Source of the DNA: Glandiceps talaboti
Taxonomy: Eukaryota > Hemichordata > Enteropneusta > Spengelidae
Reading direction: 5' to 3'
Assembly (NCBI RefSeq): GCF_964340395.1
Contig: NC_135550.1
Span: 24,854,176-24,918,175 of the forward strand
DNA length: 64,000 bases
Each line of letters starts with the position of its first letter. Position 1 is the stretch's first letter. Both the position numbers and the translations under genes were made by a program. Positions 58,267 through 64,000 of the stretch are shown one piece after another. The notes under the pieces were generated by a model. The model was not told the origin of the DNA, searched no databases, and worked only from the letters and a program-made list of their open reading frames with translations.

Positions 58267-59839
58267 AATCTATATTTGTGTGTGTATCTATATGTGTGTG
58301 ACGGTCTATATTGTGTGACTATGTCTGTATATGTGTATGTGTCTATCGACTTTCATAAAATAAATAACGTAATATTTACCTGTGCCATGCATAGTCAGAC
58401 CATTTCTTAACACGGTTTTGTAAGCTGTCTGGAACTTCTCGATGGTTCATGTAAAATTTTATTGCATCCATTCTAAAAAAAGACAGATGGACAGATTTTT
58501 TTTTTTTTTAAAAATGAAACAAACTTTAAGACTCATTGGTAGATAAAATCGCTTATATTTCTTCGATTCGTTTTCATATAGTTAGGAAACACCGACTCGG
58601 ACAGATTACCAACACTGAGGAAATGTATGGATACCTGTGTTTTGGGTATAACACAAATCTTTTCGCACGGTTCATTTTGATGTGATAGAAAAAAAAGTGG
58701 AAAAGGGTGACACCCATTGCCTGTATTATTAATGATTATACAATGTAACAAGTATATGTATGCTTTTCATTCAGTTGGAACGTCAACCCTTCCGATCCGA
58801 AGGCTTCACATAAGTCCGTGTTTTGTGTCGTCTTGTAAATAAACAATTATTTTAATTTCCATTGAAATGAGTTTTGTAAAGTTACAAATAATGTACTTAT
58901 TTCAATCAAGGATATTTCCAAACACATCAGTCATGTCCTAAGAAATTGGTCCCGCTTATTCTTAAACCACAAAGACAGCGCCATCTAAGGTACACTAAAC
59001 AACCCCGTCATCATATGTACCACAAATGGTCTTGCCTGACCGGATTCACATATCAGAAAGCACCAGGAAACAATTAACGTGGGGAAATCGCAACAAAAAG
59101 TCCAAGAGGTTAATCACAGAGAAAGTTGAAAGATTTCTTACTTGGCTTGGAATTCCTGTCTGGCCGCATTCATGTTGCTGATGACGTCACCAACATTGCC
59201 CACCACCGCAGCGAACAAAAAGACGCCAATGAGGAATGTAATGCCTGTAAATATGTACTCCTGCATAGGTCAAGAAATACAAAGAAGCAGTTTGATTTTT
59301 AATGACTATTGTACACTTTGTAAGCTTATATATACATAATCTTGTCAAGACATCTCATCATCAATTCACTAAAAGAATATTGGAAGGCTAACAATGTAGG
59401 CTTGACCAGCGCCCTCTAAGTCTAAAATGTAGGCTTTCTATTCAGGATTACCTGATTGTGCAGAATTGGAAAAAAGTCGTGGTAACGAAGCCAGATTCCA
59501 AGTCAGAGAACGTCTCAAGTGTACTTGAATATTCTCATCACACTGCATAACCTGTATTGATTTTAGCCTAGACACTAAATGACGATGAACAGTTTTTTAT
59601 TTATTATTCAGGGCTGCATCTCCCTTTTTATTCGACAGTCACGCAGACTTATCAAATTAAGAAGACAAGACAAAACGCAAAGAATTTCAACTATAAAGTC
59701 TGTCCGTTGTTCTGACTGACTGACTGACTGACTGACTGACTGACTGACTGACTGACTGACTAGCTGACTGAATGACTGACTGCCTGCCAATCTGTCTGTT
59801 TGTATGACTGGCTAACTGTCCATCCATCCGAGATCCTTC

Positions 59840-59913
<74 letters not shown>

Positions 59914-59982
59914 ATGTATGTATGTATGTATGTATGTATGTATGTATGCATGCATACATGTCTCTCTGTCTGTTTTGTTGTC

Positions 59983-60038
<56 letters not shown>

Positions 60039-62033
60039 GTTGGCTGTACAGTCCTGTATTTGATAAATGACGCCTCGCTGAATTAGATCGATATGAAATG
60101 TTGTCAAACTTTGACACACACAATGTACATAACGTTCGATGTGTTGAATGCATTTGTTATGCAATCTGTATCACGTGATTTACAACCCATATGATCAACA
60201 ATTTGAATGAAGGATCGAACTTCAACAATGAATTGATAATCAGATCGCGATATGTATGATGAAAAATTCTGAAGGTGAAGTAGTGTCGTTCTGACTCGAA
60301 ATCCTTTTAATTTACTGGCTGAGTTAAATCCATCAATAATAAGTAAACGACATGCCATTATTATTACCTGTTAACTACCTAGTAATTCAACATGGAATTC
60401 AATCTTTTAGACGATAATCAGTTTATGTACTCACTATATTAGTAACAGGCCCTTGCGTTCCCCCGATGGTTGTCAGGGTTACAGTCGACCAATACAAAGA
60501 CCGAATGTATTTGCTGCATTGAAACAGAGAACAAAAAAACAGGCAATAATATTCCGTATGGAATAGACTTACTATGTCTGTCTGAGGTAAGGGTGTTTCT
60601 CCAATTGTAGTAAGAGTCATGGTAGACCAGTAGATGCACAGAATATACTTCCTGTGAAGAATTTATGTCAAAATATGAGAATTAAGGCGAATGAAAACGA
60701 AAGTGTGAAAAAACTAAACGATAACGACGTATGGGGGCGTACTTCATACTGGTCATCAAAGGTAACATCATGCACGCGAACATGTATTTTTTTTTGCGAT
60801 TCTCATGAAACTGTTCGCTCTCCTTGTCTCCTTTTAGTAAAATATAAAGTTCAATTTTAAATACTTAAGTGTAGTATTTTGTGGGTTTTTCTAGAAAAAG
60901 AAGAGAGACTAAATATTATAACCGTCTTACCTAACGAATCCTTTATACTCTGTGCTATTTGGATATACCCAGTCATTTGTTCCAAACCCCTCCATCTGCA
61001 GATGATGAATATGTTAGTTCAGTTAGCACAACATTTTCGTAATTCTAAATGGATATTGTATCAAAAAAATATATTATTACATTGTTGTATTTTTCCTGCC
61101 AGTCTAACAAATACTGCATGGCGATGCGTTCATTTTAATGATTTATGTTTTCTTCTCCTCAGAAGCCCTTGCATCAAGTTTCTATTTTTTTAATCATGAC
61201 ATTTGACTGTATCCCATAATCATAAAATTCAATAGACTCTGTCTATTCAATAAACTACTATATACTGTCTATTTTGGCTTCTTGCTTTCCTGTATCAAGT
61301 TGGCAGGGGGTAATTATTGGAAAAATAACATTTTAGAGTAATTATATCTGGAAAGTATGAAATACAACCGAGCTGAGTACGATGATAAATTCCAGAACGC
61401 TTATAGTTAAGGTGATATGCGCATCGTGGTCGTCTCAGTAGAACAAGGTAACGCTAATATTGAATAGTAGGTTGGTCTGTAGTATAATGCGTAACATGGA
61501 CTCACCTCTGATAGCATGTAATAGAAACAGCCTATCCAATGTATAACCACAGCCAGGTATAAGGACAATTTGAAAGCCCGTAGGCGATTAGGGTTACTCG
61601 TTCGACTTTTAAAATCAGAAACAAAATTGTGAAAGGTTTCATTACGACGACCAAATTACAGTGTGCCTCATTACACAGGTCAATTGAACTTTAAAATTTA
61701 CAAAATATTGAAAGATAAACATAAAATTGAATGACATTACACATTTCTTAAGTGCATACTTGAATAATAATCGATACATTGCCAATTAAAATAACAACAT
61801 GTGTATTTCCATGGTTACAAAAAGAAAGACTTCGACTTTGAGTCGGTTGTATTTTGGTAATTAACCGAATACATTCGAATTTTACGCACAAGAAAACGCA
61901 GAAAGGTAATTCTTGGTAAAAAAAAAACACGAGATAGAACGATGCACTGACCTGTCTGTAACCTGGAAGAAAATTGACATAGTGTGCCATTTTAGTAATC
62001 TCGGCAGTCGCAAGATTGGTATCAATGCACACT
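49802..62033 (-). CDS. cnga: cyclic-nucleotide-gated cation channel, CNGA-like, 5' end not found
   Basis: Fifteen exons with GT-AG boundaries join in one frame (using one of two pore exons) from segment S4 to a stop at 49802. In order they encode S4 ([11 protein letters not shown]), S5 ([17 protein letters not shown]), turret, pore (TTIGET or TTIGGT), S6 ([20 protein letters not shown]), C-linker ([15 protein letters not shown]), the cyclic-nucleotide-binding domain (FGEISLL ... NRRTADV), a C-helix ([10 protein letters not shown]) and a leucine-rich coiled coil resembling the CLZ trimerisation zipper of A subunits. The pore has TIG, not the GYG of potassium channels, which separates it from HCN and EAG channels. 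It is a plasma-membrane channel gated by intracellular cGMP or cAMP, passing Na+ and Ca2+ in sensory-type signalling. S1-S3 and the N-terminus are missing and probably lie upstream. Confidence 0.9.
50647..50742. repeat. 48-bp tandem duplication
   Basis: cactttggtggcattcctga ... gaagttataaatc occurs twice head to tail with one clear substitution (catgacg versus cataacg), which indicates a recent event. Confidence 0.93.
50936..51095. mobile_element. MITE copy 2, 160 bp, with perfect 9-bp target-site duplication
   Basis: The element begins tagtctatcagctagccc and ends gtctagcagcaagacta. The ends are inverted repeats over about 27 bp with mismatches. It is flanked on both sides by CACAATATG (50927-50935 and 51096-51104). 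A 9-bp duplication is typical of Mutator-like elements and also seen in some Merlin elements. It has no coding capacity. Confidence 0.85.
51408..51505. repeat. (AAC)n array with interspersed GTTAAC
   Basis: acaacaacgttaacaacaacgttaac is followed by about 50 nt of AAC repeat. On the CNG sense strand it is a GTT-rich tract lying about 90 nt downstream of the microexon donor. Confidence 0.93.
51591..51626 (-). CDS. cnga: CNG channel 36-nt microexon in the coiled coil
   Basis: The acceptor is aaattatcttacag|GCTAC and the donor GAAAAG|gtgagtaa. The exon is 36 nt, exactly 12 codons ([12 protein letters not shown]), and continues the heptad pattern. Because it is a multiple of three it could be skipped without loss of frame, which would shift the coiled-coil register by 12 residues. 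Confidence 0.72.
51627..53689 (-). other. CNG intron, 2,063 nt
   Basis: No exon or repeat of note. It contains a short ggtggtggtg tract near 52,288. Confidence 0.75.
53690..53760 (-). CDS. cnga: CNG channel exon: start of C-terminal coiled coil
   Basis: The acceptor is tctgtttgttgcag|GCAAAG and the donor GATAGCCAG|gtaattat. The 71-nt exon encodes [24 protein letters not shown], an amphipathic helix with hydrophobics spaced 3 and 4 apart. Its phase fits the exons on either side. Confidence 0.78.
54049..54197 (-). CDS. cnga: CNG channel exon: hydrophilic post-CNBD linker
   Basis: The acceptor is gaaatatctag|ACTCC and the donor AGAGAAAG|gtagatgt. The phase matches the exons on both sides. The 149-nt exon encodes a charged, Gln/Ser-rich linker ([19 protein letters not shown] and onward) without a recognised motif, as expected for the poorly conserved segment between the binding domain and the C-terminal zipper. 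It rests on phase compatibility and splice sites rather than homology. Confidence 0.75.
54886..54968 (-). CDS. cnga: CNG channel exon: C-helix of the nucleotide-binding domain
   Basis: The acceptor is gtgacacctag|GCGCTCG and the donor GCTGCGAG|gtaagatt. The 83-nt exon encodes [18 protein letters not shown] and RMEKNKEAA, matching the EYPDAKRVLEERGREIL-type C-helix. By ungapped alignment the residue at the position of bovine CNGA1 Asp604 is Asn here. Confidence 0.9.
55684..55863 (-). CDS. cnga: CNG channel exon: cyclic-nucleotide-binding domain, phosphate-binding cassette
   Basis: The acceptor is catttccttccag|GTCGTC and the donor TTAATGCAG|gtatcata. The 180-nt exon encodes the second half of the beta roll with FGEISLL and, seven residues on, NRRTADV. 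The Arg of RRTA binds the cyclic phosphate, and the following Thr (Thr560 in bovine CNGA1) favours c[20 protein letters not shown] follows and leads into the C-helix. Confidence 0.96.
55864..57137 (-). other. CNG intron splitting the nucleotide-binding domain
   Basis: A 1,274-nt intron with CAA/CAG-rich simple sequence at about 56,264-56,541. No exon recognised. Confidence 0.85.
57138..57284 (-). CDS. cnga: CNG channel exon: cyclic-nucleotide-binding domain, first half
   Basis: The acceptor is aaatttatgag|GTGAAAAT (weak pyrimidine tract) and the donor GTACAG|gttagttt. The 147-nt exon encodes [19 protein letters not shown] then [18 protein letters not shown] and [12 protein letters not shown]. 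These are the start of the beta roll, including the SPGDYIC turn and the EMYII strand typical of CNG channels. Confidence 0.95.
57760..57856 (-). CDS. cnga: CNG channel exon: C-linker C'-F' helices
   Basis: The acceptor is atctttgcttag|AACTC (shown here with the preceding T-rich tract) and the donor CTTCGAAAG|gtaaacgt. The 97-nt exon encodes [17 protein letters not shown] then [15 protein letters not shown], the strongly conserved LRAEIAINVHL region of CNG channels. Confidence 0.93.
58055..58266. repeat. two (TA)n microsatellites, the second followed by (GT)n
   Basis: TA arrays at 58055-58089 and 58172-58250, the latter continuing as GT to 58266, lie in the intron between the two C-linker exons. 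Confidence 0.95.
58380..58472 (-). CDS. cnga: CNG channel exon: C-linker A'-B' helices
   Basis: The acceptor is gtctttttttag|AATGGATG and the donor TGGCACAG|gtaaatat. The 93-nt exon encodes [18 protein letters not shown] and [12 protein letters not shown], equivalent to the [30 protein letters not shown]-type C-linker that couples nucleotide binding to gate opening. Confidence 0.92.
58473..59141 (-). other. CNG intron after S6
   Basis: A 669-nt intron without recognisable features other than a T-rich tract near the acceptor. Confidence 0.85.
59142..59260 (-). CDS. cnga: CNG channel exon: S6 and start of C-linker
   Basis: The acceptor is gacctatgcag|GAGTAC and the donor CAAGCCAA|gtaagaaa. 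The 119-nt exon encodes [20 protein letters not shown] then [20 protein letters not shown], closely matching the CNG S6 ([25 protein letters not shown] type). The exon joins in frame to both alternative pore exons, since both end on a complete codon. Confidence 0.95.
59712..60037. repeat. (CTGA)n, (CTGT)n, (GTAT)n, (CTGT)n tetranucleotide arrays
   Basis: Four arrays lie in the intron just downstream of the alternative pore exons: CTGA about 59712-59784, CTGT 59840-59912, GTAT to 59948, and CTGT again 59983-60037. On the sense strand they read as GACA/CAGA and CATA repeats. Confidence 0.95.
60435..60513 (-). CDS. cnga: CNG channel alternative pore exon 2 (TTIGGT filter)
   Basis: The acceptor is ctgtttcaatgcag|C after a pyrimidine-rich tract and the donor CTAATATA|gtgagtac. 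The 79-nt exon starts with C, giving Ser with the preceding AG, and encodes [19 protein letters not shown] then QGPVTNI. Seventeen of 26 complete codons match the first pore exon, and length and phase are identical. The filter glutamate (GAA) is replaced by glycine (GGA), as in B subunits, where the filter also has Gly. The intact frame and good splice sites argue against a dead duplicate. Confidence 0.88.
60573..60651 (-). CDS. cnga: CNG channel alternative pore exon 1 (TTIGET filter)
   Basis: The acceptor is gtcttcacag|G... (read as tcttcacag) and the donor CAGACATA|gtaagtct. The 79-nt exon starts with G, giving Arg with the preceding AG, and encodes [19 protein letters not shown] followed by PLPQTDI. 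This is the canonical A-subunit pore helix and filter, with the glutamate that coordinates divalent cations (Glu363 in bovine CNGA1). It is 59 nt upstream, in transcript order, of a second version of itself. Confidence 0.92.
60931..60995 (-). CDS. cnga: CNG channel exon: S5-pore turret
   Basis: The acceptor is catctgcag|ATGGAG and the donor TTCGTTAG|gtaagacg. The 65-nt exon encodes [20 protein letters not shown], matching the extracellular GFGxDxWVYPN turret of CNG channels. NST is a potential N-glycosylation sequon at the position where several CNG subunits are glycosylated. The exon ends with AG, the first two bases of the codon completed by either pore exon. Confidence 0.92.
61506..61605 (-). 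CDS. cnga: CNG channel exon: S4-S5 linker and S5
   Basis: The acceptor is gattttaaaag|TCGAACG and the donor TATCAGAG|gtgagtcc. The 100-nt exon encodes [18 protein letters not shown] and [16 protein letters not shown], matching the CNG signature RTNYPN ... LVIIHWNACIYY. The HW pair in S5 is characteristic of CNG channels. Confidence 0.9.
61952..62033 (-). CDS. cnga: CNG channel exon: S4 voltage-sensor segment
   Basis: The acceptor is ttttgtttcag|AGTGTGC and the donor TTACAGACAG|gtcagtgc. The 82-nt exon encodes [20 protein letters not shown], a positively charged S4-like helix (R, R, K spaced by three), then QVTD leading into the next exon. In vertebrate CNGA the corresponding stretch is followed by a TETRTNYPN-type linker, matched here across the splice as TDSRTSNPN. 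It is the most 5' exon I can identify. Confidence 0.82.
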
Positions 62034-64000
62034 CTGAAACAAAATAGTAAACACGTGACTTAATACGTCATATATTCTCACCGATCTTTACACATTCGAT
62101 GAAATAAGATACAGGTGGACGTTACATAAATCTTTGAAGTCTTAAAACCATTCCCACATGACTATCACAAATTCGATCATTACAACTTCATTTATAATTT
62201 TTTTAATTTCACCATTGTATGTCAATTCTTCACTTAATAACACAAAACAATTAGACATTGTCAAGCATCGTCGCAAACCATGGCCTCTCTTTTACGACAC
62301 CGTCGAAACTCTCGTTATTTCGAAGTGTAGCGGAAGAAATAACAGTTTTACTTTGGTATGAACACTTTTAATACAAATTGCAAGGCTAAATTGTATCTTA
62401 TTGGGTTATTTAAAATCTTTTGAATTATGGAGAATGGGTACGAGGTTATAAAAGAGGCTGTTTTTTTTAAAAAAATCCCTAGCCTACTAAAACAGTCAGA
62501 GACCCGCTAATTGACAGAAAGCAAAATTACTGATCCCCTCGCCCCCACTCCGAAATACAACCCGCGAAAAAACACGAGTGCGTTTGCTTGAATGACGTGA
62601 CCTAGGGGAAGAATTCACACAATACTGGGTATAAAAAACAACATTACAACTGATACAAAACAACAGCGGGCGTCTCTGATTAAAATTTCTGACGTTGCCA
62701 AGTACACAGTATTTGAGTCAAATTAAGCGTTTGTAAGCATAGCAATTACATGACTTTTTACGACGTCTGACCCCTGACCCCTTCCAATATACCAGACACT
62801 TTCCAAATCAACTTTTGAAAAGAACACAATTATGTGACTGAGATAAAGTTAGCACTTAGTTTTAAACACCAACATATGGAACTATAATTATCCATCATTA
62901 ACCTGTGCATAGACTTCATCTACGCTGGGCTAGTCAGACAGGGTGACAAAACGTAAGGCTTGCAAAGAAATTGGTTTAAAATGACAAGAACTATGATAAA
63001 ATCGTCGTTTCTTGCGTCAGGGATATTAATTATTTAAAGAAAGATGGTGAGTTAAAATATTGTTCTTTTCACAGAATCAATGCCATTTGACGGTGAAAAC
63101 ATAAAGTTGATGAACAGATTCGTAATAGCAGATCTATTTGGATCTATTTTGTGACATTTGAAATGAACGCCCACAGCTGTTTCAATCTTCAATCGAAAAA
63201 TAATGTATCAATGACGCACTGGGATGAGAGATGAAAAACTTAAGTAATTAGGAAATAGTTGGGCATGTTTCTTGTTCATGAATGGCATAGTACAACAGAA
63301 ACTATGAAGACAATTGTGTTTTTGAAAATCGAGCGTCACAGCATCATTAAAGCTGACAGGTTTACTTGTTACAGTACATAAAAATAACACCCAGCAGTGG
63401 ATTATTTATAACGTAAGGAAACAGTAATAACCTAAAACACATTTTCTATCATTTTCGTCTTCGCGTCGACGTCAGACTTTTATCCAATAACATAATTGAG
63501 GCAATTTCAACAGAGATATCGCGATTAAAATCTAGATATTACAATTGTACTTATGGAATTTGAATTTCAAAAATTGCAAGGTCAACAGTGCAGGCGTATC
63601 GTTTACACTGTTGGAGTTCCTTCTGGCACATACAATTGACTTTAAACTCAACTTCGCATCCAATTTCATCTAGTTTGTATATATATATATATTATTCAAT
63701 TTAGTCCACAAGTCCGCTACTCGAGCCCGGAATATGCAAATTAAGACAAGTACGTCAATCCATTATGGTAGAAATGAATACCAACCTAGTTACGGCAAAT
63801 CATAATTGTGACCGATTCGTGATTCGTGAATAAAATAGTTATTTCTTTCATACGTTCACAGTACAATCAGTTGTGATATTAAGTCAACATTGTGAGAAGA
63901 AAATTATTTCACGCACGCATCTCAAGAAATATTTAAGTCTTGAACATACAGAGTCCGAAGTCTCCAGAAATATTTAAGTCTTGAACATATAGAGTCGGAA
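62034..64000 (-). other. presumed CNG intron or upstream region, no exon recognised
   Basis: The S4 exon has a good acceptor, so an upstream exon must exist. I read the minus strand here and found no S1-S3-like segment. A 39-bp two-copy repeat (agaaatatttaagtcttgaa ...) occupies the last about 95 bases and continues past the window end. Confidence 0.5.
63922..64000. repeat. about 39-bp tandem duplication at the window edge
   Basis: agaaatatttaagtcttgaa catacagagtccgaagtctcc is followed by the same sequence with two or three substitutions. The number of copies beyond the window is unknown. Confidence 0.85.

Noticed and set aside
60435-60513. Second pore exon as a decayed duplicate
   Set aside because: Length, phase, acceptor with pyrimidine tract, consensus donor and all structural residues of the pore helix are intact, which is not expected of a pseudo-exon.
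49802-62033. HCN or EAG-type potassium channel
   Set aside because: The filter is TIGET/TIGGT, not GYG or GFG, and the turret ([11 protein letters not shown]), S6 and CNBD match CNG channels.
62880-62925. Possible small upstream CNG exon (gcccag|CGTAGATG..GCACAG|gttaat, minus strand)
   Set aside because: It has splice-like borders but encodes only a seven-residue peptide that does not resemble the S1-S3 region, and its phase fit is not demonstrable.

Overview
This window is animal nuclear DNA. It is AT-rich, full of dinucleotide and tetranucleotide microsatellites, and its genes are split into short exons (36-636 nt) by introns with ordinary GT-AG boundaries. Two genes can be assembled with confidence, both on the minus strand. 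One is a three-exon homeobox gene of the Msx-like (Msxlx) type (38026 down to 31747). The other is the 3' part of a cyclic-nucleotide-gated (CNG) channel gene (62033 down to 49802), for which 15 exons are read from the S4 segment to the stop codon. From memory, Msxlx and a cnga gene both belong to the extended deuterostome pharyngeal gene cluster (nkx2.1, nkx2.2, pax1/9, slc25a21, mipol1, foxA, with msxlx, cnga and egln nearby). Finding the two side by side suggests an invertebrate deuterostome. A hemichordate is my first guess; an echinoderm or amphioxus is not excluded.

Layout: 1-31,746 has no exon I can recognise. It holds microsatellites, several degenerate or homogeneous tandem repeats (about 113-bp, 63-bp, 53-bp and 27-bp units), a composite dispersed repeat (8.1-9.3 kb) and a few inverted repeats. 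31,747-38,026 is the Msxlx gene: the first exon carries low-complexity tracts and an eh1 (Groucho-binding) motif, and the homeobox is split between homeodomain residues 44 and 45. 38,027-49,801 is intergenic, 11.8 kb, lying upstream of Msxlx and downstream of the CNG gene. It has several compact stretches with clustered forkhead-, NK2- and TAATTA-type sites, a 36-bp palindrome and one MITE. 49,802-62,033 is the CNG channel. 62,034-64,000 should lie inside or upstream of the same gene, but I could not identify the S1-S3 exons there.

The most notable observation is in the CNG gene. The pore helix and selectivity filter are encoded by two tandem exons of identical length (79 nt) and phase, separated by an intron of only 59 nt. 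One exon gives the usual A-type filter TTIGET; the other gives TTIGGT, replacing the pore glutamate by glycine. Using both or neither shifts the frame, so the arrangement has the hallmarks of mutually exclusive splicing that would switch divalent block and ion selectivity of one channel. A second find is a pair of related short MITEs (42,458 and 50,936); the second is flanked by a perfect 9-bp target-site duplication.
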